NCBI GenBank assembly: GCA_032358165.1
Contig: JAALGY010000057.1
Span: forward strand, 930,001-994,000
Length of the DNA: 64,000 bases
DNA from: Diplosphaera chodatii
Taxonomy: Eukaryota > Chlorophyta > Trebouxiophyceae > Prasiolales > Stichococcaceae
Reading direction: 5' to 3'
The notes beneath the pieces are model-generated. The model made no database searches and was not told where the DNA came from. It saw only the letters and a list, made by a program, of their open reading frames with translations. Below, in pieces: positions 39,790 through 52,800 of the stretch; position 1 is the stretch's first letter, and every line of letters starts with the position of its first letter. The translations under genes were made by a program, and so were the position numbers.

Positions 39790-41600
39790 TCACATGCCGT
39801 GCTCCGCTAAGGGTGACGGCTGCCGCTGGAAACCGCCCGCTGTCTCTGCAAAGACGGCTTCCTCCTCTGCCTTGAGCCGCTCAGCCAGCAAGCTGCGCGC
39901 CTCCCTGCAGCACATGTTTCAGGCCTGGGAAACGACCTGTGCACAATGCGCTGTTGTATCCTCAACAGAGTTGCACGGGCAGCACGCAGAAGTCGGTTAT
40001 GGGTGATTAAGCACACCTGAGCCGTGCCTGCCGTATCGAAGGGTCCATGGCGGCCTCCTCCGAGCCGGCCTTGGGGCTGAGCACTGCGCCCTGCCGCCGC
40101 ACCACTTCTGCCCGCAGCGCCTGGACATGAAATGCAGCTGTAAGCACCTCACATCGTGATGCTGAACAGATTCCCGGCGATGATGAGCCAGCGCTACCTA
40201 CTTGTAGACACGGGTAAGCTGTGACATCATACGTCATACGTCATATCAGTCTGCGCTGAGACTGCAGGATCTTCTGGCTTGTCACTGCAAGCTGGTGACC
40301 GCCTCACCTTCGTCGTCAGTGCAGCAAGGACCTGCGCATTGGAGTCGGCAGGCGGCTGCCAGGGCCTAGGCTTCTGCGGCGCTTGCTGCTGCTGCTGCTG
40401 CTGGCGCGCCTCTGCGGCCGAGGGCTCCCACTCCTGCCACCACGCCGCCCCGCCGCCGCCGTTGTCATAGCTGCCAAACTCGGCCGACGCATCCGGCGCA
40501 GCTGCACTGCTGTTCCTGCACGAGGGCGGGCACACCAGGTGTGAACAGCACATCATGTGCCAGCAACTTCCTCTGCATGCAACGAGTGTTGCTGCAGCGT
40601 CAGTGTGGGTCAGGCGGCCAACCTGCCCATGGGTTTGTGGCTCGCACATTGCCTGCTCAGATTTTGTAGAAGATGAGCGTGGGCACATAAGCCAGGCACA
40701 TGTTAGACGTTCCCGCCGCAAAGGGGCGCTGGCGGTCGCTTGCTCACCCGGCAGCTGCGGTGGCGCGCTCAGCCGCGGCCTTCAGGGTTTTGAAGGCGGC
40801 CTCGGCGCGCGGCAGGCGGCACTTGTCGGGGTGCACGCGCTGCGCCCCCCGCCGGAAGGCCCTCCGGACGTCCTCCGCCGCCGCTCCCTCCGGCAAGCCA
40901 AGAATCTGAGCAGGAGACGACACAGCGTCACTTGGCGGCTTCAATGCCAGACTAGCTGGCTGACTGAGGATGGTCCACGCCGCGAGCTCAGCAGCCCTGG
41001 GCGATCCAGTGGTCGTCCAGCTTAGCGATGTCAACGGCTCCTGCACAGACGCCACGGCATGTGGCCGACCTGCCAGCAGGTGGCGGTGGGGCCCGCGAGG
41101 TGGAGGCGGCAGATGAGGCGCAGCGTCGCCAGCTGGGCCTCCAGCTCGGCGCCCCCCGGCAGCCTGCCCGCCGCGGACGCGGCTGCCAAGGCGCGCCCAA
41201 ACACGCCCTGCTCCAGCAGCTGCACCGCCGTCGCCTGCGCTGCCTCTGCTGGCGTTTGACGCGGCGGACTTGCTGGCCTGCAAAGCGGGGTGACACGACT
41301 TCCAAGGGGCGCCGTGCCACAGCACGGGCGTGGCAGAAGAGCAGCAAGTGGTTGCTGTACACGCAGATGGGTACCATCACAAGCACACCTGCATGTCTCC
41401 GCCTGCACATCTGATTGGGCTGTGGGTGTGCTTTCTGCGGCAGCTTTGCTGGCGCTGCTGCTGATGCCGCATGATGGCGTGGCGGTGCTGAGTCTGGCTC
41501 CGCCTGGTGCCGGTGCATTGCTGGTCACCCTGCGACGCTTGTTGCTGTGGCGTGGCAGATCTACCGCACCCTTGGCACCGTTCATGACCTCCTGCTGCAT
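39790..41600 (-). CDS. Small divergent J-domain (DnaJ-like) protein
   Basis: Probable Hsp70 co-chaperone. Six in-phase exons: 41600-41389, 41277-41070, 41040-40748, 40515-40308, 40120-40017, 39904-39790, giving 379 residues. The J-domain (about residues 180-235) runs ILGLPEGAAAEDVRRAFRRG, then VHPDK, and ends FKTLKAAAERA. The HPD tripeptide essential for Hsp70 stimulation is present. Before it lies a helical Ala-rich segment (AVQLLEQGVFGRALAAASAA). After it comes an acidic/Trp segment (WWQEWEP), a short poly-Gln run and a C-terminal helix (ERLKAEEEAVFAE). There is no Gly/Phe region and no zinc finger, so it is class C. The start could also be the in-frame ATG at 41585. The join of exons 2 and 3 keeps frame but is weakly conserved, and is the least sure part. 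Confidence 0.7.
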
Positions 41601-42514
41601 TATGAGCGCTGTTCACAGGATCATGCTTCAGCCTGCATGCTAGAAGCCTTCAGCTTCGCCCTTGTCAACACAGCAACATAAGGCAAGCCTCCGCTCTGCT
41701 GTTCGGCTTGCTGTAGCAAGAGGTGTTTGCACTCTGAGCACTGATTGTGACCTCAAGCAACATGGTTTCCAATGTTCGACAACTGTTGCATTGCATGCGC
41801 TGATGATCCCAACCGTTACAGGCCACTGCACCCAGCCTGCCGAAAGCTATGCAGAGCACCCAATGCGCTAGGCATGCAGCATATGAGCAGAGCACGTATG
41901 TGGAGTACAGATCTGCCAGCGTTCCGACTTTGTTGGTGACTGGGTGTGCACTATGCAGCAGTATGGCGCAGTGAACGGAGGTCATTAGGAATGGCAAGCA
42001 CATGCATGCTGCGGTCACGTGTCATGCTGTGCTACTTGTTTCTCGCCAGGCGTAAAGTACCTACGAGGTGAAGCACCTGCAGTAGTTGTAGTGTTATGTA
42101 GTTTGGCTACACTTCAGACGACAGCTCACATTGCCGCAACCCTGCGAGCTTGTGGGACATGTCATGCATGACTCCTCGTGCACAATAGCCATTATTACTT
42201 GCCCATGAAAATATATCAATGGTAAGGTGCGCCACTCAACTGCGCTTATGCATCAACAGGACAGAAACAATGCTAGAAGACAATCTGAACAGGAATGCAC
42301 ACCCTTGCGATGATGCAGTTGACTGACTGTCTGAGTTGTTGCGCACACTGCAGTACAGTATAAGGGTCTGCTATCGAGCTACACACACTCAACTTTCCAG
42401 CTGCACCCCAACCCTGTGCTGTGGGCTGACATGCATGCATGCAGTTGCTCGTCGGGCAAAGTGACTCGCTGGATGGTAGGGTTGCCTGCATTGCCCGCCT
42501 AACTGGGGCTCCTG
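41601..42514. other. Intergenic region, J-protein 5' side to SMT 3' end
   Basis: About 910 bases between two minus-strand genes. It should hold the promoter of the J-protein gene and the 3' UTR of the sterol methyltransferase. It is more AT-rich than its surroundings. No gene or RNA was recognised. Confidence 0.35.
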
Positions 42515-45411
42515 CTACTGCTTGCCCTTGGCTGCAGCCTTCTTCGCTGTCGACTTGGCAGCGTCTGCTGTGCTGGATGCGGCCGCCGTTGCACTGGGCT
42601 TGTCACCGTCACCCTGAGAAGGCACAAGTCTGTGCTGAGTGATAGAGTGCGGAATCGCTCCTGATGATCCGAGAGACAGGAATGCACCACAAATGGTAGC
42701 TCGAATATCAGTCAGGGCACATATGTGCTTTGCAGGATGATCTTGCATGCAAGCTACACACCTCGCCCTCCAGCGGCTTACGGAACATGAGCAGGTGCAT
42801 CGGGGAGAAGACGCCCGTCTCCCCGCCGTCCACAAGGCTGTTTGCCACCCGCACCAGCATGTCGTGCACCTGGCGATGGGAGCAGGTGCGTGACAAGGTT
42901 GCCTACATGACTGCAAGAACATGAGCCGACTGTGGTGCGACTGCGCTGAAATTTTCAGCAGCAGGCCTGGCGGTGTTCCTGTGGGCTGCAAAACACGATT
43001 AGTGAGGTTGCCCCTTATAAGACTGTACAAGTGATATGGAAGCGAACCTCCTTGACGCCCTTGGGCGCCACATGCAGGAAGCTGACGATGCTGACGATGA
43101 TGTGGTTGATCTTCTGCATGCTGCGGCCTGACATCCCGTACTTCAGACGATTGTACCTGCATGCAAGCATTTTCGCCATTGGCAGCTGCGTTGGAAGGTC
43201 AGAGCGGCAGGGGTACAGGCACGTCAAGGCAACCAACAACAGCACGATGCAATGCAATTATGCATCCATGCATCAGGATGCAGCAGTGCACACCAGGCAC
43301 CGCACGGCTCGCTGGCAACTGCGAGGTCACGGCTCTCCACCAGCTCGAAGCCGACGGACTTGCCAGCGTCCTCACACTGTGTGTACGTCCGCATCTCCTG
43401 CAGCCAAGAACAGCCGGACACTCGATGGCAAACAACACATTTGCCAGCTCTCACAACTCGGCAAACACACAGCCAGCACAGCACATGCTCTGTTTTGCAG
43501 TAAAATTGTCTTTCCCTGGCGCAAGTCCGCCTGCACCATTGCAGTAGGTGGCACATGCACCCTAGATTGCAAGTTTTGGCTCACCGGCAGGCCATTGCCG
43601 AAGTTGATCTCGTCCATGATCCGCACGTGCTCCTTGTTGGTGGGGTCGAACTTCTCTGTCGCGACCCACTCGTAGCTGACAAAGTAGCTGCCTGGCTTCA
43701 GCACGCGGTACACCTCGCCATACACCTCCTCCAGCTGCAGTCATGGTAGGCAGAACTTGACGGCCAACCCACGGCACCGCCGAAGCATGAGCTGTCAGAA
43801 TGGCCATCACACTTGGCGCATTGCATGGTGTCGAGACAAGACAAGCCTCACAGGATTGCACATGAGGAACATCTGGACGGGCAGACTCAGCGACTTGGCC
43901 GAAGCAACAGCCGCGCACCTTGGCCGCATGGCAGGTGGCCTCAATGGCGTATGCGCCGTCAAAGGTGGCCGGCTCGAAGGGGATCTCCAGGAAGTTGCCC
44001 TCCACCGGCTCGCACAACCCCGCGAGGCCCAGCTGCAGGATGCGTGCTCAGCGTGAGACCTGGTCAAGCTTGCCAGCCACTCAGAGGCTGCCCAAGGTTG
44101 ACAGATTGCACGACAGCTGCAGAGCAAACCCACGCCTACACCGTGGCACCACGCAACCAGCAGCACAGCATGGTCTGGAATGAGACCCACCGGATATGTC
44201 AGAAAATCTTCTAGGTCCCGAAAACCCCAGGGACCAGCACAAACCGCAGGGTACCAACGCAGCCGGAGCTGCCTCACCTTCTCATTGTGGTACTTGGCGC
44301 GCTGGACCTGGTAGTCGTTGATGGTGAGCCCTGTGACGTTGGCGCCGCTGGTGGATGCGATGGTGCGCATTGGGCCGCCCACACCGCACCCTACGTCCAG
44401 CGCCCGCTGCCCCCGCTGTGTGGTGAGGACGCACATGTTAGACAGCCAGCCCACATTCTGGCCACATTGCAGCCTCGCGCCTCAAGCGCCGCATCGCATG
44501 CGACGTTGTACACCCGTGCCCGACTGCTCAGAGCGTCTCGATTGCGCCATGCGATGTGCTGCTGGTGTGCAAGGCGGTGGGGTTGGCGGCCTACCTTGAG
44601 GCCCAGCAGCGCTGCGATACGCGCCTCGTGCGCTGCCTCGCTGGCTGGGATGCTCTTGCCTGGCAGCAGCGGGCTGAAGTGGAAGGAGGTGCCCCAGCCC
44701 CACTCGTAGATGTCTGCATCGAAGGCAGATAGAGTCTGCAGCAACCACCTGCGTGTCAAATAGTCTGCCACAATGCAAGAGGACCCTGGCGATATTGCGC
44801 CCTTATACGTAGCCGCCGCCTCACGAACGCAGGCGGAGCGTGCAGGATGTGCACAATGTCCGACCCTCACCTGTGACCAGGTTGTAGAAGGTGTTCACCT
44901 GCATCCATGAGCGGCATGCATGAGACAAGAGGCCTCTCTGACAAGCTTGGTCGTTGCGTGACTCGTTCGCAGTGCGCGTGTTATGGAGCTATTTGATAGG
45001 CAAGTCAGAACAGTGAGGTTGAACCACAGGTGGGGTTGCAAAGTTGAAACGTCAATGTGATCTGTGCATGCACCCCGAGCACTGCAGGCAACTGCGCCCC
45101 GTACCCACCAGCTCTGTTGTCCGTTGCCTGTCTGTGATGCCAGCGCCGGCCTCCTTGCCATACGAGGCCGAGTAGTCTTTGAAGGTGTGGTCGATCTGCT
45201 TGCGGTCAATGCTGCCGCCACTGAGCTCAAAGGCCCCCGGCTTGCGGTGATACTTATCACTGCTGCGGCTATATATACGCCACGCTCCCAGGACGGCGAC
45301 GGCGGCGCCGACGCCGACTGCGATCTCCCTGTTGTCCCGCACAGCATCAGCAGCCTTCTGCCCTGCCTCCTGAAGGCTGTTCGCCAGGTTGTCAAACGGA
45401 GAGGACGACAT
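42515..45411 (-). CDS. SMT1: Sterol C-24 methyltransferase
   Basis: Transfers a methyl group from S-adenosylmethionine to C-24 of the sterol side chain (ergosterol/phytosterol pathway), at the ER membrane. Ten in-phase exons: 45411-45109, 44898-44871, 44713-44595, 44415-44278, 44032-43919, 43734-43585, 43397-43306, 43156-43048, 42869-42762, 42613-42515, giving 419 residues. The N-terminal membrane segment is [23 protein letters not shown] signatures follow: [32 protein letters not shown] motif [33 protein letters not shown] and [15 protein letters not shown]. The C-terminal sterol-methyltransferase part includes [20 protein letters not shown]. The end is an extra Ala/Lys-rich tail ([19 protein letters not shown]). 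Exon 2 is only 28 bases. The donor of exon 7 was chosen to keep phase and is the least certain. Confidence 0.92.
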
Positions 45412-45775
45412 TGGGTTGGCCTTTCGTCACTGGACTACACGGCCATTTAGGATATAGGCAGCGCACGCACGCTCCTGCTGATGCCTGGCGCGCCTTCGCA
45501 TGCCAGGCGCAAGGGTTTACGTCATATTTACTGCGCTGCTGCAGGGCTGGCTCTGGGACCTCCGGCCCAAGGGGTATTAGATTACTTACTTTATACCCCT
45601 TGCTCCGGCCCTGTAGAGGTTAGGTTATCCCGAAACCGAATTGCCAAGAAGTGCACGCCTGATCGTTTGACAAATTGCATGGTGAAGCAGCACATGAATG
45701 CAACGTAGTACACCGCTCTCCAGCTGCAAGGAATATGTCCCACAACCGAGAGACCCACAAGGAAGCTGAATTTCC

Positions 45776-45782
45776 TATAAAA
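45776..45782 (+). promoter_or_regulatory. TATA box of the secreted-protein gene at 46198
   Basis: TATAAAA stands about 115 bases before a plausible 5' splice site (CCCAG|GTATGA, intron from 45893). A matching acceptor (GGATGCAG) ends at 46185, twelve bases before the start codon. A TATA promoter with a 5' UTR intron fits well; transcription was not observed. Confidence 0.5.
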
Positions 45783-46197
45783 CCGCGACCTCACACACCA
45801 CATCGGCATTCCACACTCTTCCGTTGCTCCTTCAAGCAGTCGCGTCTCTTGCACACCTGACAGTCTGAATCATATCACATCTTCACCCAGGTATGAGCGC
45901 TCTCCCGATGGCCAATGCTCAGCTGCATGTGCTGCCCCTGCTGCATGCACGGAACTACTACCTGCAGATGCATGTGCAATGGCCGCTCAAGAACTGCTTG
46001 ATCCACGCGAGCACATAGTCGACGTCTTGACATGAATTGTCACACAAACTGATCGCTACAGCGAGCCCGCGCAAGCGCACATGATATCTCAGCCTGTTCC
46101 CGATGCTCTGTACGACTCCCACTTGATTGGTGACTTCGTGGTGCCTGGGTCATCGCATGGTCTCACAACAGTTGCTTGGATGCAGATAATCATCAAG

Positions 46198-49091
46198 ATG
46201 GCGCTTCGCATTGACGTGCCGTTGTGTACGGTGGCGACGGTCATGCTGTTGCTTCACGGTGCGTTCCGAAGCAGCTTTTCATGCTGCCGTGCAAGTTGAG
46301 TGTTTATCAGCCCCGTCAGCTCTTCGAGGCCGACGTTCGAGCTTGTTAACTCAATGAACATTGCGGGTGTGCAGCATTTACACACTTACCTGCCCCATCG
46401 CCACCAGCACGTTTGTAGTCTGATCCATTGCTTGTGGCTAATGCTCCGCAGGTGCGGCCGCCTCGCGCCCGTTTGCGATCGTCGGCACCAACATCGTCGG
46501 CACCAACATCGGCCGCAACCTCACAGCCACCGCGCCGGGCTGCAAGGAGTCCTGTTGCTATGTGCGTAGCACCTGCCCATCTCCTGATCGATTTTCCTTC
46601 CCCCAAGCTGTCGGGTTGCATACCTTACACACGCACAAGCGCACACGCCGTGTGCGTTATCACGCCTTGCCTGTTTTATCCAAGCACGCAGATTGCGCCA
46701 GCTTGTGCTGAGGCACAACAAGTTGCATCCGATGTAATGCACTGTGCATCTGCGTAGGCGATGTGAAGCGCCAATGCCTTGTGTGCCTTCGCTCAGAACC
46801 CGACATGGTGGCTTGACAGCCGCCCAGCTCCGTCTGTCAAGTGTACAAAGGGCGGCGGCACCAGCTTCGACGCCGCCGCGCTGGCCAAGGCGTGCAACGA
46901 TGGTGCGTCAGGGACTGACAGCTCCGCTGATAGCTGAGACATGCCCAGCGACCATTCACCGGCGGATGTGTCACATGCAGCTGTGCAGTGCTGCTCGTAT
47001 GCACCATTGTCTTTTGGAGTCACTCCCAGATGCGGCAGTCAAGCTCCTGATCAGAAACCCTGTAGACTGGTGGGCGCTGCAGGATCATTCCCAGGCGAGA
47101 GGAGCTGCAGTACCGGTGGGACTGGCTCCACGGTGAGACCCTCATGCACATGACTTTGTGTTCTCAAGGACGGCAAACGGACGAGCAGATGGCGTGGCTG
47201 ATAATGGGTCCGTGCTTGCACCCGCAGAGCTGCGGCAGCCGATCAGGCGCAAAGTGCGAGTTCACTGAAGATGACGGTGAGTTGCCACAGTAGTCTGTCA
47301 GAATCAGTGGCACGTGCATCTGTCAGGATCTTAAGGTTGACGACTGTGTGCGGCCCGCCAAAAATTCCAGACCAGATTTTATGCTGGCTCACTGCTTCCA
47401 TCTGGGCATTTGCAGGCAGCCATGTAGATGAGGGCATGCTGCCGTGCACGACCATCGACAACGGCAAGGAGCAGGAGGTACGTAGGCTAAGTACTGCTCC
47501 GATGTCCAGGACAATCTAGAATAAGACATCACCGCGGCTGCTGGACAGCCCACGTTTGATCCGTGGCGCTGGAATACCATACACTCAGTCTGCATGATGC
47601 TGTGGGCGTCCTGATTGCAGGTGTACAGCGCTGCCAATCTGTATGACGGCAACAACGAGATCGTATGGTGAGTCCAGTTGCGTTAGAATCCGGTTTGAGG
47701 CTGGTGTTCCAACACCAGGGGTCCTGCTGCCACATGGTGTCACCATTGGAAGCGTGGCAAATGCAGCAACGGCAAGCACCATTTCAGGGGCACAACAAAT
47801 GCATGCAGGGCCTGCGCTGATGCACCGGAGGGTGGCCCTGCGGGTGTCAGTGCATGCAGCCAGGTGATAACCCCTCCTGAAGACAGGCTACAGCTTGGGC
47901 ACACGTGTAGCACACATGCAACACTGTGTACTGCCGCGCGCGCAGCAAGTTAATAAGTTTATCAACTGCAGGGCGCAACGGAGAGCACCTACCGCAATGG
48001 CGCTTCCTTCAGCAAGACGAGCGGCTGGAACATTGGTGCACAGCTGGACATCGGCTCGGAGTCTATGAAGAGTGCGCACTATCAACATTGCCAGTGTTGG
48101 TGCAGCAGTCCTGTCAGCGCAGCACTTGCAGCATTCTCAGCCAAGCTCCGCTTCATCTGTAGTGCTGTGCCCGTGATAGGACGCTCTCGGTATTGACTGA
48201 CTCCTGCGTCTTGTGGCTACAGAGGCATTTGAGACCCTGGTCGGTGGCTTCAAGATCACTGGCGGGTAAGTGCGCCGTAGCCTCATCAAGCAGCATGCAT
48301 TCAGCATCGGCATGTGCATCACTTGCCGCCAATGCACACCCTGTCGCAGCAGTGAGTCTGCACAGCTGCGGACATGCTGACGCCTCCCATATGCGCTGCA
48401 GGTATACGCAGACCGAGACCAAGGGCGTGGACTCTTCTGTCAGCGTCACTGCAAAGCCGGGCGAGCACGGCTGCATTACTAAGGTAGAAACATTGCACAT
48501 ATGCAACCGTTGAAGGGGTGTGGGCCATCAAGTACTGGTGGTGCAGTACTGCGTCCAGCGTAAAGCAGTAATATTCATGCGGCAGACATCCTGCTCTTTG
48601 TGTCATGCAGGGCACCCTCATCCACCACGCCGTTGGCACCATGCGCATAACGGGCACTAACATCAACAAAGACGACTGCGAGGAGTGGGAAGTCACGGGG
48701 TGGTGAGCTTTCGTGCTCCTGCTCTACCTGCATCCATAACACATCACTCCGGCAATGGATGTGGAGGTCCTCTGCTGGAGTGAAGGCGTAGGTGCACATG
48801 TACATGGTTGAGCACACTGCATCTTCCACACGCTACAGGGCCATCGATGCCATCATCAACGACCAGAAAAATCCCCTGTACGCGACGGCGCAGCAGTGGG
48901 GTACGGAGGTGAAGCCCTGCGGTAAGATTGCAGTGTGTCCAACTATTGTGGTGGTCTGCCGCCATCGTAGCAAGTTTGCTGGCCTGTCCAGCACCAATGG
49001 TGTCGCTGCCTATTATTACCTGATGCACATGTGTCTACAGGGTGCTGTGTTGCAATGTGCAGGCTACCCACTGCTCAATGGGGCGGTGTAA
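46198..49091 (+). CDS. Secreted protein with aerolysin/ETX-MTX2-like region
   Basis: It begins with a signal peptide (MALRIDVPLCTVATVMLLLH). Exons in phase: 46198-46258, 46452-46561, then 46842-46902; 47228-47276, 47416-47477, 47621-47662, 47972-48071, 48223-48265, 48402-48483, 48611-48702, 48839-48921, 49063-49091. The stretch 46903-47227 must hold at least one more exon or another junction that I could not resolve. The first half is Cys-rich. The second half has alternating Ser/Thr strands (SFSKTSGWNIGAQLDIGSES, GGYTQTETKGVDSSVSVTA), then PGEHG and TLIHHAVGTMRITG. That pattern resembles the beta-structured region of aerolysin/ETX-MTX2-type proteins, a large superfamily that also has many non-toxic members. 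The call is pattern-based only and no activity is claimed. Another beta-rich secreted protein is the alternative. Confidence 0.5.
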
Positions 49092-49831
49092 GTGGTGTTG
49101 TCAGACGGGTCGTGACCGACATCATCGGCTGGCTAGATAGATCAGTTCACACCCCACACCTTAGTGGTCACATGAAGTAGTTTAGATTTGCAGCTCCTGA
49201 CACCCGGCCATTCTTCCCGGCACCTATTGTGTCGATGTCATTGCTCATGGTATGATTGCAGCCTCACCATTCTTCCCGGCACCTATCGTCGATGGTATTG
49301 CTGATGGTAATATTGCAGCCTCAGATTATGTGAGGCTTGTTCTCAAAGACGACCAAGGCATCGTGATAGTTGGGGAGGGTTCGTTGGACACACCAAATGT
49401 TGTTGACCTAGGATGACGTTCAACAACCGCTGATAATTCAATCCACACATCAGTACGATCAACACAGGAGAACTACCAAACACCTCGGCAGCTGTCCGCA
49501 CGCACCCTGCCACACATTCCACCATGATAACAAATAGCATGGTTTCATCAGTCAGCATCCGCCCTGTAATAGCTGTTCGGCACTCCCAGCAGCCATTTGA
49601 TGCGTTCCAGGTGATCATTGTGTGGCGCTGACTCCCCATCTCCATTGAGTCGTACCCTCGGTGCGAGTCTGTTACCGCCTGCACCAGCACGGTTACAACA
49701 GGCTAGCTGGAGACTGGCTGGCTGCTGATACCTCCCAGTTGTAATATTGTGGCACTGCAAAAGATTATTGCAAGGCAACACCGGTGGCATCGACCCCACA
49801 AGCAGCCTTACAGTACATGACATGCGGCACG
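49092..49831. other. Convergent intergenic region with a tandem duplication
   Basis: About 740 bases between convergent stops. It contains the 58-base duplication listed separately and otherwise nothing I recognise. Confidence 0.35.
49208..49323. repeat. 58-base imperfect tandem duplication
   Basis: Two adjacent copies (49208-49266, 49267-49323) both start CCATTCTTCCCGGCACCTAT and end ATTGCAGCCTCA, with a few substitutions and small indels. Origin unknown; it lies just past the secreted-protein gene. Confidence 0.85.
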
Positions 49832-52800
49832 TCACTCAGCGACTGCACACCCACCAACGACATGCCCCGTACCTGATGGCTGACCGCTGCCGCCGGCGCG
49901 CCTGGCAGCCTCCTCCCGCCGGCACATCTCTGCGAACAGCGCCTTGTACCGTTGCCTGTTCAGCACGAAGCCGCGCGCCTCCATCGCCCGCAGCACCTGC
50001 GCACTTGGTCGGCACATGGCTCGTCAGCCTGATGTTGCCGTCAAGCTGCCTTGCCTCTGGGGTTGTGGTCTCTGCGGTTGTGGTGCAACAAGATGGAATG
50101 AAGCTCTGCAGCCATTGCTGTCATCAAGCGCAACAGCTTCAAGTTGCAAGTTTGCCTGATATACACTGCACACAGCAGCAGCAATCAATGCCGTTTTCAC
50201 ACAGACATCACTGAGGATGCACAAGCACACCCAGCACACGCTGCTGCACTCAAGAGCAGCATCGCCTGTGCACTCAGGAGGCGCAACAGCTGTTCACGCA
50301 CTGACGGCAGCGTTCACCAGATGCAGCCTTAATGGACTGCCTGAGGGCTCCCGGCTCTGGCCACCGGCCTGCCCTCGCTGCAGCGGGGTCGCACCTGCAG
50401 GGCGCGCTGGAAGTCGCGGCCGCGCAACGCGGTGTCGACCAGGCGGTCGTATATGCGGGCGTCGGGGGACCCGCCCGCGTCCACGAACCGCTGCACCGCC
50501 GCCAGCGCCGCGTCCAGGCGCCCCGCCCGGCAGTGCGCGTCCACCACCACGCCGTGCGCCGCGATCGGCGGCGGCCGGCCTGCGCAAGGAGCACCTACGA
50601 TGTGTCTGGAAACAGCTCGTGCACCGATGTGCGCTGCAAGTGACGCACGCCACGTGCGGCCCTCAGGGGCGGCAGAACTGCAGTGACAGGCAGAATGACA
50701 TCAGGATGGCGCGAGGCTCCCGCCACATGCACCAACCCCATGGTGGAGGCGACACCAAGCACCCGTGGCGGCAGGTCAGCATATCAAGTCAAGCCTGTTG
50801 TGCGACGCACGCTTGGCGGCGGCGAGGGCGTTGGCGCGTGGCAGGAGACCGACTGCTTCCTGCATTCGGCCGGCACGGGCCAGGGCAGCGATGAAGGCAC
50901 AGACCGCCGCCTCGTCCACTGGCGCCCTTCGGTCGGCTTCCAGCTGCCGAAAGGCGCGTACAGCATCATCGATGCTGCGCAGCTGTGAGTGCGCCTGAAG
51001 CACACAAATGGTGCGTGCTCATGTCTAATGGCCTTGCGATTGGCGCTGCTGCCTCGCACGTCAACTGCACAGCAGCAAAATTGGTGCAGCAGCAGTTGCC
51101 GGCCTACTGCCACCGGCTTTCGCCGGGTCAAAGCAAACCCTGCAAGGAGGAAGCAATCGTAGCTGGCAGCCGTGCAGGTGCAGTGTGGAGCCCTGCAACA
51201 ACGCACCTGAATGAGGGCTGTGTACGTGCGGGTGTCGGGCTGCAGCCCCAGCTCCCGCAGCCGGCGCCACAGCTCCAGCGCCGCCTCCGGGTCATTGTCC
51301 GCCACCGCCGCGCTCATCAGCGTGTTGACGGAGTCGACGTCCGGCCCGCTGCCCGCCGCCGTCATGCGCTTCAGCACCCACATCGCGCCCTGCAATCAGC
51401 ACGGAGTGTTGCTGGCGATCGGAACGACACCATGTAATGAGAGAGCACTCAAGTGGCAGTGCTGAGGCAGCAGGCAACAGACCACAATCTAGAATCGCAG
51501 TCATGGATCACTATGTCCCAGGAAGCATCTCAGCAGTCCTGTCACTGAATGCCATTGCCTCCTAGGTGAAGCTGACCTGGCGCCCAGCACGGCCCCGGCG
51601 TGCGTAGCCGCGCAGCAGGGTATTGAAGGTAACAGGCGTGGGGCGCTGCCCCTCTGCCTGCATCTGCTCTAGCAGCCCCCTGGCCGCCTGTGCAGAAGAT
51701 GGGTGTACACTCACTACATTAGACCTGGATATGGACTTCAAAGAATAAGCAGCTGCTGTGCGATATCATAAACCTGTAGCAATGCCACACTTGGATGAGG
51801 TAGATGTGCCGCCAGCACCTTGAGGTCGTCGGCAGCCACCAGGCGGTCCATCATGATGGTGTACGTCACGGCGTTTGGCGGCACACCAGCAGCCCGCATG
51901 TCTGCGAGCACCTGCTTCGCACCCGCCACATCCCCCGCCTGCTTTGCAGATCGTACTTCAAGCATGATGAAGCATAACATGAGTTACACTGAGCCCTTCC
52001 ATGATGACATGCAGCTTGACACGCTTCAGAGGCCTCATTGTCACTTTCATTCTCACCTTCAGCCGGCCCTTGAGCAGGGCAGTGTACGCCCACACATCGA
52101 GTTGCACCCCCGCAATGTTTGCTGCAGCAGCCCACTGGCTGGCCTCAGACAGCTGCCCCGCGCGCGCATGCGCCTCTATCAGCGTGGCGTAGCTCACTCG
52201 CTTCAGCCGCAGGCCCTGCAGCAGTAGCGAACATGCACATAAGCATGGCTTTTCCTTGCTGCTGACGCTGCAGGCTTGCTGTCTCACGGCGCAGCGCCTA
52301 TGCAAGGACGTTCTCACAGGCGGCCATGGGCTGGCACACCAGCCGTGAATTTAGTGCGATGGGTGGTGAACAGACACCAACCTCCATCTGCATGTCGGCG
52401 ATGAGGTCTGGCAGGATGGTCAGCACCCCCGCACGGGCGTAGCCCTTGATCAGGGTGTTCCACGCCTGCGCATCCGGCGGGTGGCCCATCTCCTGCACGG
52501 CATAGCGCACTTGCAACCATCTGAGAGCATGCCAAGCCAAGCCAAGCCAATCCTCAGTGCCAGTTCGGGACGCAGCTGATTGCAGTCGTCAGGCAGGCGC
52601 CCTGCTGTGTGCTGTGATGAGCGTCATTTCGAACAGTTGCGCAGCAATGTGGCCGGGGGTGCGCAGGTGGCCACTGACACACCGAGAGCATGCATACAGC
52701 CTGAAGGCCTGGCAAGATGATGGATCTCAGGAAGCATCGTACCCGCATCGCCGCTGCAACACGCTGAGCAGCCCGCAGATCACCGGTCTCCACACAGACA

